Positions 16,101 to 25,610 of a stretch of 64,000 nucleotides of DNA are shown here, in pieces (the first letter of the stretch is position 1; each line of letters opens with the position of its first letter). The position numbers were made by a program, and so were the translations under genes. The notes below the pieces were generated by a model, which saw nothing but the letters and a program-made list of their open reading frames with translations, had not been told where the DNA came from and did not search any database. This DNA comes from Bacteroidales bacterium UBA3297 (GTDB lineage Bacteria > Bacteroidota > Bacteroidia > Bacteroidales > Paludibacteraceae). Location of the stretch: NCBI GenBank assembly GCA_002362105.1, contig DETD01000009.1:16359-80358 (forward strand), in the 5' to 3' direction.

Positions 16101-19100
16101 ATTGAAAACGGACCGGTAATCGATGACTCTCAAACGGAATTCTGTCAGGCTTTGTCGCCTACCGATTCCATTACCCTCAGTGTGGTTAAAACGCCAGAGC
16201 AGCAAGATTATCTTGTTCGTTGGTACAATACACGCACCACTCAGGCAAAGGCTGAACTTATTGGTACGGGCGATGTTATTAATGTTCGCCAAGATAGTGC
16301 TGAAACTTACCGTTATGGTGCAACTTTCTTTAATAACAAGTGTGAGAGTGATACCTCTATCATTTTGATTGTTGTGAACCCTGCGCCTGATACCATCTCA
16401 CCTGATACGATCCCTGTCTGTCAGCGTTACCATCTGACGGAAGCTGACGTGATGCAGGTGCTGAAAATGAAGAAGACTGGCGCCTCCCTTTCTCCTGATA
16501 AGGTTAAGTTCTACAAATACATTGATGCTAGCGGCCTAACTGTAGAGGAGAATGTATGGACTTCTATTCATCAAGACTCTCTAATGTTAGGGACGTTGCT
16601 CGAGGGGCTCGATTTTGAATCGGCGTGTCAAGAAGGTGGCGTGCGCTACCTCAATTTTGTTGCGCAGGCTATGAGCGATAAGGATTGTCCTGGTCCGGGC
16701 TCGCTGATTACTATTAAGATTAACTGTTACGAGGAAACTCAACCTAAGTTCGGATTACCGGGCGACTCTATTCTTTATTGTATGGGGTCGAAGGGTAGTG
16801 CCGACTTCGATAATTTCCTCGCTCCTGAAGAAAAGAATCAATTCTCTAAGGGATATAAGTGGTTCTGGTTCGATGCTACGAAAGACGACCACTACACCTA
16901 TAGCTTTGGCAACGATTACTACAAGACGGGCGAAAACTCGGCTCCTGTAGTTGACCCTTCTTTTGTTCATTCCGATTTGATTACGGTGGTGCGTGTCGAC
17001 TCTAACAACTGTATCTCGTTACACGATACGTTCAAGGTCGTTGTCGATACCAGCATCAATACTTACCCGATAATTGCCGACTCGGTTATCCCTGTTGCCG
17101 ATAAACGCTTTACCCTCACCTATTGTAAGGGTGACTATTCACAGCCTACAATCTCTATTCCGGCTGTCGGCTTCCCTTCTGCCGACTATCGTGTAGAGTG
17201 GTACGAGAAGGACGACCTCAATACTATTTGTAATGGTATTGATTCGTCGGGTATTGTAATGCAACCTTCTGTGGTTGCGGCTCTTGAAAAAGCGGATACG
17301 GCTTATTATTGTGTACGACAATCTACTCAAATGGGATGTACGGGCCCTTGGTTGACGGTGCAGGTGGTTGTTTACCCTGATGTGTCGGGTGAACCGACGC
17401 TCGGAAAGATTCCGGAATACTGTATGGGCGCAATCCCTGTTCCTGCTACCGTTAATGCGGAAAATCCGGACCCTGATGCCTATATGCTGACGTACTACAG
17501 AATAGACACGACGCATGTAGACGGTGTTGTTGTGAAAGATACGGTCGCTGTGCCTAACATTGTGCCTGATACCAGGTTCGAGGGTGTGACGACATACTAT
17601 GCCGCTTTGCGCGATAAGAAGACGAAGTGCCAGAGCCCGCTCTTTGAAATTCCTGTCAAGGTGAACCATAAGCCAGGTTCTGTAGTCTACTCGGGTGATT
17701 CTGTTATTATGTATTGTGCCGAAATTGGCGATGTGGATCTGGCGAAGGATATTCCTGCCAAGATTAATACTAACGATTACGATACACGGTTGATGTGGCT
17801 GCCTTCTGAGGTCCTTTCTACCAACCAGGCTGCTAAGGTTGCTGTGGGCGTTTATCAGAAAGATACGGTTACTGGCTGTTTGGGCGATACGACTACTTTG
17901 GCGGTGAAGGTGGAAAAGACTTTCCGTTACACGCCATGGAGCGACCGGACATTCTGCTGGGGCGAGACTATTAATGTGTGCGATTCTATTAAGATGCGCA
18001 TCCGCCCAATTAACCACTATATCGACTCTACTTCTATTGGCTTCGAGGTGCGTCGCATGGTGGGCAAGACTGCCGCGAAAGACCCTCTGTCTTGCGATGT
18101 GCTTTCTGCCTTGCAGTCGAAGGCCGGCCGACATGAGTCCGATACTACTGCTTACCAGATTACAGTGCTCGATTCGGTTAGCGGCTGTTTGGCTTACGAT
18201 ACTGTGACTATTGTGTTCCGTGGTCTGCCGAATGCCGAACCTGAAAAGGTGGAGGAGTATTGCGAGGCTTTCCCTACCAAACTGCCTACTCCTGACAATA
18301 AGGACTATACTTACAAGTGGTTGCGCGAGAATGGTTCGGAATCTTCTGAAATTGTTACTCTCGATGTCTCTGAGGTGTTCTCGCTCGTTGAGTTCGACGA
18401 GTTCTTGTGCTCCGATACTTTCAAGGTTGAAGTGAATGTGCATTCTAAACCGCTGCCTGCTCCTGTCTCCGACTTGAAACTCTGTCAGGATGGTTCTGAG
18501 GTGGTTTTGTCTGACGTTGTATCGCCTGATGCTGAACATCTGGCCGAGAATTTGCAGATTCAATACTTTAACCACATGGGCGATAGCATTCCTTACAAGA
18601 TTAGTACCGATACTATTGCTATTTCTGGCCTGAAACGTGTCTTGACGTTCAAGGCTCGCCAGACCGATTTGCTGTATGGCTGTTATAACGAGTCGACCTT
18701 CAAGGTTGAACTCTCGAAGGGCTTGTCTTTGCAGGCTCCTGATATGAAGGCGGTCTGCCAACCCGATACAGTTGACCTCGCTAAACATGTGAAGACGTAT
18801 TTGAGCGAGAATCTCGAAAGTGTACATCTGCCAAATCTTGGTGGGGTCACTATTGAATACGGACGTTTGGTTGGTGGCGTTTCTACCAGCCTGACCGATG
18901 ACGAGGCGGCCCAGTTGGTTTATGTCGATGGTCGCGACAGTGTTACCTATATATATAGTGTGACTGACGCTTCTAATACTTGTTCGGCTTCCGATACGTT
19001 GTTTGTGGTTATCAACAAGCAACCGGAAACTCCTCTTGTCGAGAACGGGGTCGATTCTCTCTTCTTCTGTGTGGGTAACGATCCTTTCGTTATCGGTGCA

Positions 19101-22100
19101 GAAAACAAGAATCCGAAATCAATCAGTTCCGCTATTTTCTGGGATGGTATTTCCGATGCGGTTCCTGCCGATTCTATCACGGTCGATACCGATGTCGAGG
19201 AAAAGTTGTATTCGGCTTATAGCAAGAACTTGCTCACGGGCTGTATAAGTGTTTCCGACACGGTGGCCGTTGTCATCGCTAAGGCCATTATGGTGACTCC
19301 AATTGCCAAGAACGACACGTTGGAATTGTGTGCTGGCGAAGTGATGAATGTGGCTGAGGCGGCCGAGGCTTCTTTCTCTTTCGACGAAAAACGGTTGTCT
19401 AAAATTTCTGTCTTGGCTGCTATAAACGGGGTGTCTACTCCTATGCAGGCACTGACTGCTGTTACCAGTACCGCACAAGATACCATCAACTACGAGTTTA
19501 AAGCATCTGACGAACTGACCGGATGTGAGGCTGCGAACCGTTTGGTGCTCATCTTTCACAAGAAGCCGAGTGTCGGTTTCGATGCGCCGAAGGTGGTATG
19601 TCAGGGCACTGATGCCGAATTGAAGGCTGTTGGCGAAACTCGTCCGGTTTCTTATGCCTGGTATTTGGGCGATGACCCTGTTGTTGCCAGCACCCAGGCT
19701 ACTTTGCTCCACGCTGGTGTTCAGGAACCTGTTACGTTCAAACTGGTTGAGACGCTTAGCGGTACGCTTTGTTCCGATAGTGCGTACTTCGACCTCGATG
19801 TCGTGGTTACTCCTGCTGCCTTTACCGACTCTGCATTCGTATTCTGCCAGCAGTCTGCCGAAGAGTTGATTCACTTCTCGCGTCCTGCTGCCGATGATGT
19901 GTATTCGGTAGAGTGGGCCGACGACCAGAAGACAGTGGTTTCTTCCGACGAGAACCTGCCTGTTGATTTGGCGACCGATACGGTCTATGTTCGTTATGCG
20001 CGTCAGGTTAATGCAGCTAAAGGTCTTGTCTGCCCTTCAGAATGGGCTAAGGCCGATGTGAAGATCAACAAACACATAGATGTCACTTTGCCAGATACCT
20101 TCATGTGTCATCCGTTCGAGTTCAACCTTGCCAAGTTCGCCGCTAGCGAAAAGGAGGAGGCTGTTTCTGGCTACCAGCTGGCTGTCGACAGGGTATTCCT
20201 TGTTGGCGGTATGGGTGCTTTGCAGTCTGTGGCTGACTCGTCGGCTGTTGTTGAGGGTGGTAAATACCAGATAGAGTATAAGGATAAGAACGGCTGTCGT
20301 AGTACGGCTGTTACCAAACTCGACTTTATCGACAAACCGGCTACTCCGATTGTCGATGTGGCCGACCCTATCTTGTTGTGCCAGGGTGCCGATACCTTTA
20401 TCACGGTCAACAAGGTGGCGGGCGACTACGTATACCATTGGCTGCCTGTTGGTGGAAACGATACCATTTCTGCCGATACTTTGAAAATTTCAGCGGCTTT
20501 GGCTACTTCTGCGGCTCTTCAGGTTTGGCGTCAAGATGCCAAGTATGGCTGCGAAAGCGACAAGGCTGAATTTAAATACAGTGTGGTCGACTCTATTACG
20601 ACCAACCTTATAGACGTACAGCATATCTGTGATGGCGAGACCCTCGATTTGGATTCTCTTGGCCGTTTGGCGTTCAACTTCAACGATGAGTTGAGTTATG
20701 CTTATTATCCGTTGTCTGCCGATGGCGAAAAGGGCAGTCAGATGCTTCAAACCGGTGCTGTGGGTACCGAGGGGGCTTATCTGGTGACTGCCAACAATGC
20801 GGCCAGCGGCTGTAACGCCAAGGCGGTGTTGAACATCGATATTCACGACAATCCGGTTCTCATGTACAAGGGCTCAACGGTTCTTTGTGAGAACGACACC
20901 TTCCGTCTGGTTGCTTACACTGATAAGGACATGCCTGATCCTAAGTACACCTGGACGGTTGATGGCGGCATGTCGGTTAGCGACAGCGTCCTCACCTTCA
21001 TTGCCGGTGTCAACGAGCCGCATGTGGCGTTGGAACAGAAGGCTGTTTTGCAGGGTACTTACGTAATTACCAATAAGAAGAGCTGTGTCTCTGAACAAGA
21101 GGTTACGCTGTTGACCAATCCGGCTCCTGATGCTCTGTCTACCAGTGTGACCGAACTCTGCCAGAATACGGGCGTCGTGACTCTCCCTGTCGAGTACGAG
21201 CAAAGCAGCTATAATCTGGAAATTACGGCTAATAATGTCGAAATTCCAGAAATAGTGGTGAATACGGACAAAGTTTCCAACTATGTCTACACTATCCGAC
21301 AAATCGACCGCCTGACGATGTGTAAGAGCCCAGCTGTGGCTGTGTATGCGAATGTTCATCCGGCCATATCGCTCGACTTGGCCGACGAGGTGTATGTGTG
21401 CGAACCTGAGACTTACGACCTGTTGGCTGTCGCTAACGACATTGCACTAGTTAACAATGCGTTTATTTCTGAGTTGAAAGAACTGTCGATTGTATCGGTA
21501 GTTTGTGCGGGTGATACAATAGAAAATGCAGACCAACTCGACAAGAGCGGCACTTATGTGGTGACGATTGCCGACCAGTACAGCTGTCAGGCACACGACC
21601 AGGTGGCTGTTAACTTTGTGGCTAAACCTTCAACTCCGGTTGTCGATGCGGCTTCGCCTATCCTCTTGTGCCAAGGCGCCGATACCTTTATTACGGTTAA
21701 GCCTGTAATTGGCAATTATATCTACCACTGGTTGCCTAAGGGTACTATCGATACGGTTTCTGCCGATACGTTTGCTGTTTCGGCCAAGTTCGCTAGTGCC
21801 GAAGACCAGGTGATTAATGTTTGGCGACAAGATGCCGACCATGGTTGTGAAAGTGACAAGGCTGAGGTTAGTTATCGTGTTGTCGACTCTATCACGACTA
21901 ACCTGATCGACGTGCAGCACCTTTGCGATGGCGAAACGGTTAACTTGGATTCGCTCGGCCGTTTGGCCTTCAACTTCAACGACGAGTTGAATTATGCGAT
22001 CTTTAAGGTGGCCGACGGTAGCCAGTTGCTCAAAACCGATGCGGTTGGCGACGAGGGCGCTTATCTGGTTACTGCTGGCAATTCGGCCAGTGGCTGTAGC

Positions 22101-25100
22101 GCCAAGGCGGTGTTGAACATCGATGTTCACGACAATCCGGTCTTGTTCTATAAGGGCGACACCGTTCTTTGTGAGAAAGATACCTTCAAACTGGTGGCTT
22201 ACACCGACGAGTCGATGCCTGACCCTGTTTATAAGTGGACTGTAGGCGGGTCTTCGGTCAACGGTGGCCAACTGGTTCTCGACGCTGCTGTCGAGACTCC
22301 GCACGAGGCTTACGCGCAGACCGCTGTCTTGCAGGGTACATATGTTATTTCCAACACTAAGAACTGTGTGACTGAACGAGAGGTGAGCCTGTTGACGAAT
22401 CCGGCTCCCGATGCTTTGCTCTCCGATACCGTTGAGCTCTGCCAGAATACGGGTGTCGTTACACTCCCTATTACTTACGAGCAGGGTGTCTACGATCTGT
22501 TGATTACTCTTGAGGGCGATTCAGTTCCAAATATCTCTGTGAATACCGACGAGGTGGCCAACTATGCATACGTTATTCTCCAGAAGAACCGTCTGACGAA
22601 GTGTAAGAGTTCGTCGGTTCCATACTATGTGAATGTGCATCCGGCTGTTTCGCTCAAGTTGCCTGAAATTGCGGCTATCTGTCAGCCGGCCGTCATCAAT
22701 TTCGTCGAGGTGGTCGACAAGGCTACTGTCGAAAGCAATGCGGCAGTCAACGAACCCAAGCAGTTTAAGACGGTTGCCTACTATTTCAACGGTGTTGAGA
22801 TTGAAGACGCTTCCGCTCTCGACAAGTCTGGTTCGTACCGTGCGGTTATTGAAGACCAGTATGGTTGCCAGGCTTCCGACGAGGTGGCTGTCAGTGTGGG
22901 CTTGCAGCCTGAAATGGTGAAGGCCGATACGGGTTTCTGTCAGTCTACTGGCGATAGGCTGTTGGCGGGTAACGGCACTTCTTCAATGTATGCGTTGCAG
23001 TGGTTGGCTCTCTCTACCGCTTACCCAGATAGTATTTATTCCGATTCGTTGATGGTTTCTACCGTTACCGATGGCGAGTATGCTTATCTCATGCGCCAAG
23101 TCGACCGTAATACGGGTTGCCCTAGTGAGGCTTCTCCAATAACGGTTACCATCTATCCTGCGCTTTCTGTCAGTCTCAGAGACACAATGCTCTGCTATGG
23201 CGAAACATTCAACTTTGTCGACTATGCGGCTGGCCAGGTTAAGGGTGGTACTAATCCGGTGCTCGACCATTACGGTCGCACAGTGGCCATCAGTCCGCTG
23301 GCTTACGATGCGGTTGCGCAGAAGGGTGACTTCTACGCCGTTTATACCGACGAGCATGCTTGTTCTATTTCAGACACTATGCTGGTTGATTTTGCTCCTG
23401 AAATTAAGGTGTCTGTTTCGTCTAATGCTCCTGTCTGCGAGGGCGACACTCTGAAGCTTGTGGCCGATGGTGCTGACTTCTATGCATGGAACAATATGGG
23501 TGCGACTGCCGGAACTTACGATATTGTAACAACTGAAGACGGTACACTTGAGGTTCCGCTCAAGGCTGGCATCAGGGTGGCTAACCTCACTTGCGAGATA
23601 GATTCTGTTCTCTCGTATGTGGTGAAGGTGGTTCCAGACCTCTTGCCTGTTGCCGATACGGTGGTTGCCTACTGTCAGGGTACAGTGGTCGAACCTCTAA
23701 TGCTGACTCCTTCGCTCGAGGGTGCTAAAGTGCTTTGGTACTCGCCTGCCGACGGTTACCAGTCTGTCGCGCAGAATGGCACACTGGTGCCTTCTTCTCA
23801 GACTGCCGGCACTTCTGTCTTCCGTTTCCGTCAACAACTCGACGGTTGTATGACCGACATCCAGGAGGTGACTGTTGAAATACAGCCTGCCATTACTGAC
23901 CTGCCGGCTACTTCCGATACGGCTTACTGCTTGAACGAGCCAACGGTTCCTTTGTTGGCGAAGGTCGAGAATCCGCTTTACGATGTTGTCTGGACCAATG
24001 CCGATGGCGATACGCTGCCATTGGGCTACAAGCCTTCTTCTGCCGAAGCGGGTATGCAGCTCTACCAGGCACGCTTGCACTACCGTGCTTGTTATGGTAA
24101 GCCTGTCCCTGAACGTGTGACCGTTTCTCTGCCTTACGGCGAGAAGCCTGATGTCGATGCTTCGTTTATCTTCTGCCAGAACACGGGCGACTACACCTTG
24201 CAGGCTAATTCTATTCCAAGTGGGGCTCGCCTCAACTGGTACACAACAATTGGCGGTGTCCGCTACGACTCTATTGTGGTGCCTACAGCCGACGGTGCTG
24301 TGCAGTGGACTTCTAACAGTTATTACGTGACCCAGTCGGTTATCGACGGTTGTGAAAGCGATCCGAAGGAGATTGTGGTTGACATCAAGCCTTCTTCCGA
24401 GAACAAGGTGATGGCGGTCGACACTTGTGCGAACCTGCAGGTTAAGATTGCCAACGTGTTTGAGCGTAACGGGGTGACCGATGTGCTCGACACCTTGTGG
24501 CGCCTCGACGGTGGTGTGAAGGAGCGTGTTGAGAATACTGCCAACATTGGTCATACCGCTACTTACTATGCGGCTACACATAACCAGTGGGGCTGTAAGG
24601 CCATGCAGACGGTGAACGTGCGTATGTTGCAGGTTGAAGACTTCAAGTATTCTACTATTAAGACGATGTACTGCTTCGACGATACCGTCAGCCTTTCGGC
24701 TTCTTCTTCTAACTCGACTTTCGAGTGGTACAATCCTACCGATGGCGAGACGTCGTTCTCCGACAGCTACACCTTCCGTCTGCAGGGCCCTCAGGAAATC
24801 CGCCTGGTGGCTACGGTGCTCAGTATGCCGGCTTGTACCGATACGGTCAACTACGAGTTCAACACCCATCCTTACATCGCGCCTAAGGTCGATGGCAAGA
24901 TGCAGATCTGCGTGGGCGACCAGGTTCAGTTGTCTACTTCTAATGTCTTCAGTGCCGAATGGTCGGTTGCCGATACGGTGGCCCATGGCGACAATTTCAG
25001 TTTCTATCCTGAACAGTCTTGTGTTGTTACCTTGGCTGGTGTCGATAAAAACAACTGTCCGGTTAGCCAGAAGTTGGAGGTTAGCACGGCTAAGGTGCCT

Positions 25101-25610
25101 AAACCGGTTATTGCGGTTGAGCCTAGCATCCACTCGCGTATCTACCATCTGAACCGCGATACTTTCGATGTGAAGCTGAATGCAGTTCTTGAAGATAATT
25201 ACGACGAAGGTCTGACTTATTATTGGAACTTTGGCGACGGAATCGAAGGCATTGGCAGTATGTCGGAGTACCACGAGTACGACTCGGCACGCGTACGTCT
25301 CACCAAACCGATTATGGTTACTGTGCAGGTGGCTCACGAATACGGTTGTATGGGTGAGGCCGCTAAGGTGTTGCTGATTGACCCAGATATCTATGTTCCG
25401 AATACGATGGCTGCTGGTGAAACCTTTATGCCTAGTTACGAACTGCAGATTTTCGACCGTATTGGTAACCTCATTTACGAGGGTATTGGCTGGCAGGGTC
25501 AGAAGAACAATGGTGATGACGCTTTTGCCGATACTTATTTCTATGCCATCAACTACTATCTCGATGGCGACAAGAAGGTGAAGACCGGTTATATTACTTT
25601 GGTTAGATAA
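13122..25610 (+). CDS. Giant T9SS type B secreted repeat protein (4162 aa)
   Basis: A signal peptide (ends about residue 35, LKFSAVADD) is followed by an N-terminal region to about residue 640 that I do not recognise. Then comes a Gly hinge (about 642-656) and an array of roughly 35 beta-sandwich-like modules of 70-110 residues. Most modules open with an aromatic or aliphatic residue plus Cys (YCMG, LCQG, VCEG, FCQN) and carry a later GC. A PKD-like domain with YYWNFGDG precedes the C-terminal CHU_C/TIGR04131 sorting domain (LQIFDRIGNLIYEG, TGYITLVR). The build resembles giant SprB-type surface adhesins. DNA at 20335-21624 is duplicated at 21625-22905. The gene overlaps the porP/sprF start by one base, so its likely outer-membrane partner is made from the same mRNA. 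Confidence 0.93.
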   Translation: MRLFNVSLREVFTSRLFILSCFFLLSGLKFSAVADDIDTHNVDPVYSKMINGTCLVVGNANTRLSTGKVDYGDIANVADEKKALEYVLADGLKNTVSVDGGGSVKIYNSSFANFCIPKDLPCGDVNIELGQLNWGGRVASDKTTLLSERTTVYIKIGDSPVYKVDADEYVFTAEKDYYSCHADISKYIKKHLSAIAGQPVSIYVGNIAASLDVINEASGTSNVESPTASGWSLDLVYSSPSLPRRNIAVYNYDKLQISNTVGNVEPALNPQFKFAWSGAGDGEAFDYSMCDTITLIYSAFGGMKKIDDDALFFGTGGAVFDLYDDLFKITYLNDKNQKMTVNHFSSSIDYEYDTDGCNVGKSWQYSPGYDLHAITIDPGEPGKFKKLARGADAFSLYIKPANEHHFVTNVAIVTGAPETPQAQIYTRTPESVEPGTVYKTDINFAVGENKEGMANLVITVPISEYIDSITSIETKCLSDIVKKSNSSSYYSVCVKPGEESGTGVFTEYCYPFSEFCNGAINKNQRPELFTDINKYLIAVDEHNDKNRFVDPADFRSARLVFTFKNVVVPKEVKKTDVWNMTFNLKTKKEGDPVYFQTTYVNKRPSIAPEAELSLTTQESGEHSMFGNTLEDPNYWDNYRCMLNGGGGDGYGGGGGGGCVTLDGSQKSEKGVFVRQDSIRKPQVIVSTNSVCRPVPDSISFTICSPTVISINDLNYQLVSKKDFDIDSIARIDSCIWEERKRDSLIAFAQRHGVNKSRLEKLLSDVSGTTLDFAATAVQSYGCDNGEAAPQSYIDSVELILNAKIRPSRLFALYGAADTTKKYLSSASYVVSPPNYNVTYTVDGDTTLYLYYQSPWVDGNGDSCSKFIPVHFHKRQVPAPEVTYDSEILSNQDTVYLCLEGNLAPFSITKDRGEYDLYASLSKVEGSTLADLTDFRDVMLYNGFSKVYNWKATDPDKGAFSSAEPGLYRFAVRQQTLNCKSDSVVFFVSVADMKIENGPVIDDSQTEFCQALSPTDSITLSVVKTPEQQDYLVRWYNTRTTQAKAELIGTGDVINVRQDSAETYRYGATFFNNKCESDTSIILIVVNPAPDTISPDTIPVCQRYHLTEADVMQVLKMKKTGASLSPDKVKFYKYIDASGLTVEENVWTSIHQDSLMLGTLLEGLDFESACQEGGVRYLNFVAQAMSDKDCPGPGSLITIKINCYEETQPKFGLPGDSILYCMGSKGSADFDNFLAPEEKNQFSKGYKWFWFDATKDDHYTYSFGNDYYKTGENSAPVVDPSFVHSDLITVVRVDSNNCISLHDTFKVVVDTSINTYPIIADSVIPVADKRFTLTYCKGDYSQPTISIPAVGFPSADYRVEWYEKDDLNTICNGIDSSGIVMQPSVVAALEKADTAYYCVRQSTQMGCTGPWLTVQVVVYPDVSGEPTLGKIPEYCMGAIPVPATVNAENPDPDAYMLTYYRIDTTHVDGVVVKDTVAVPNIVPDTRFEGVTTYYAALRDKKTKCQSPLFEIPVKVNHKPGSVVYSGDSVIMYCAEIGDVDLAKDIPAKINTNDYDTRLMWLPSEVLSTNQAAKVAVGVYQKDTVTGCLGDTTTLAVKVEKTFRYTPWSDRTFCWGETINVCDSIKMRIRPINHYIDSTSIGFEVRRMVGKTAAKDPLSCDVLSALQSKAGRHESDTTAYQITVLDSVSGCLAYDTVTIVFRGLPNAEPEKVEEYCEAFPTKLPTPDNKDYTYKWLRENGSESSEIVTLDVSEVFSLVEFDEFLCSDTFKVEVNVHSKPLPAPVSDLKLCQDGSEVVLSDVVSPDAEHLAENLQIQYFNHMGDSIPYKISTDTIAISGLKRVLTFKARQTDLLYGCYNESTFKVELSKGLSLQAPDMKAVCQPDTVDLAKHVKTYLSENLESVHLPNLGGVTIEYGRLVGGVSTSLTDDEAAQLVYVDGRDSVTYIYSVTDASNTCSASDTLFVVINKQPETPLVENGVDSLFFCVGNDPFVIGAENKNPKSISSAIFWDGISDAVPADSITVDTDVEEKLYSAYSKNLLTGCISVSDTVAVVIAKAIMVTPIAKNDTLELCAGEVMNVAEAAEASFSFDEKRLSKISVLAAINGVSTPMQALTAVTSTAQDTINYEFKASDELTGCEAANRLVLIFHKKPSVGFDAPKVVCQGTDAELKAVGETRPVSYAWYLGDDPVVASTQATLLHAGVQEPVTFKLVETLSGTLCSDSAYFDLDVVVTPAAFTDSAFVFCQQSAEELIHFSRPAADDVYSVEWADDQKTVVSSDENLPVDLATDTVYVRYARQVNAAKGLVCPSEWAKADVKINKHIDVTLPDTFMCHPFEFNLAKFAASEKEEAVSGYQLAVDRVFLVGGMGALQSVADSSAVVEGGKYQIEYKDKNGCRSTAVTKLDFIDKPATPIVDVADPILLCQGADTFITVNKVAGDYVYHWLPVGGNDTISADTLKISAALATSAALQVWRQDAKYGCESDKAEFKYSVVDSITTNLIDVQHICDGETLDLDSLGRLAFNFNDELSYAYYPLSADGEKGSQMLQTGAVGTEGAYLVTANNAASGCNAKAVLNIDIHDNPVLMYKGSTVLCENDTFRLVAYTDKDMPDPKYTWTVDGGMSVSDSVLTFIAGVNEPHVALEQKAVLQGTYVITNKKSCVSEQEVTLLTNPAPDALSTSVTELCQNTGVVTLPVEYEQSSYNLEITANNVEIPEIVVNTDKVSNYVYTIRQIDRLTMCKSPAVAVYANVHPAISLDLADEVYVCEPETYDLLAVANDIALVNNAFISELKELSIVSVVCAGDTIENADQLDKSGTYVVTIADQYSCQAHDQVAVNFVAKPSTPVVDAASPILLCQGADTFITVKPVIGNYIYHWLPKGTIDTVSADTFAVSAKFASAEDQVINVWRQDADHGCESDKAEVSYRVVDSITTNLIDVQHLCDGETVNLDSLGRLAFNFNDELNYAIFKVADGSQLLKTDAVGDEGAYLVTAGNSASGCSAKAVLNIDVHDNPVLFYKGDTVLCEKDTFKLVAYTDESMPDPVYKWTVGGSSVNGGQLVLDAAVETPHEAYAQTAVLQGTYVISNTKNCVTEREVSLLTNPAPDALLSDTVELCQNTGVVTLPITYEQGVYDLLITLEGDSVPNISVNTDEVANYAYVILQKNRLTKCKSSSVPYYVNVHPAVSLKLPEIAAICQPAVINFVEVVDKATVESNAAVNEPKQFKTVAYYFNGVEIEDASALDKSGSYRAVIEDQYGCQASDEVAVSVGLQPEMVKADTGFCQSTGDRLLAGNGTSSMYALQWLALSTAYPDSIYSDSLMVSTVTDGEYAYLMRQVDRNTGCPSEASPITVTIYPALSVSLRDTMLCYGETFNFVDYAAGQVKGGTNPVLDHYGRTVAISPLAYDAVAQKGDFYAVYTDEHACSISDTMLVDFAPEIKVSVSSNAPVCEGDTLKLVADGADFYAWNNMGATAGTYDIVTTEDGTLEVPLKAGIRVANLTCEIDSVLSYVVKVVPDLLPVADTVVAYCQGTVVEPLMLTPSLEGAKVLWYSPADGYQSVAQNGTLVPSSQTAGTSVFRFRQQLDGCMTDIQEVTVEIQPAITDLPATSDTAYCLNEPTVPLLAKVENPLYDVVWTNADGDTLPLGYKPSSAEAGMQLYQARLHYRACYGKPVPERVTVSLPYGEKPDVDASFIFCQNTGDYTLQANSIPSGARLNWYTTIGGVRYDSIVVPTADGAVQWTSNSYYVTQSVIDGCESDPKEIVVDIKPSSENKVMAVDTCANLQVKIANVFERNGVTDVLDTLWRLDGGVKERVENTANIGHTATYYAATHNQWGCKAMQTVNVRMLQVEDFKYSTIKTMYCFDDTVSLSASSSNSTFEWYNPTDGETSFSDSYTFRLQGPQEIRLVATVLSMPACTDTVNYEFNTHPYIAPKVDGKMQICVGDQVQLSTSNVFSAEWSVADTVAHGDNFSFYPEQSCVVTLAGVDKNNCPVSQKLEVSTAKVPKPVIAVEPSIHSRIYHLNRDTFDVKLNAVLEDNYDEGLTYYWNFGDGIEGIGSMSEYHEYDSARVRLTKPIMVTVQVAHEYGCMGEAAKVLLIDPDIYVPNTMAAGETFMPSYELQIFDRIGNLIYEGIGWQGQKNNGDDAFADTYFYAINYYLDGDKKVKTGYITLVR
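20335..22905 (+). repeat. Tandem duplication of about 1.29 kb inside the giant gene
   Basis: Units 20335-21624 and 21625-22905 encode the same order of four Cys modules: ILLCQGADTFITV, the HWLP block, DSITTNLIDVQH, LGRLAFNFNDEL, then LLTNPAPDAL and LCQNTGVVTLP. Many codons are identical, so this is a block duplication of about 430 residues rather than general repeat similarity. Confidence 0.85.

Noticed and set aside
17139..19022. 627-codon frame antisense to the giant gene
   Set aside because: It and similar long antisense frames (23697-25337, 28716-30278) result from the codon bias of the sense genes. The products have no signal, domain or start context.
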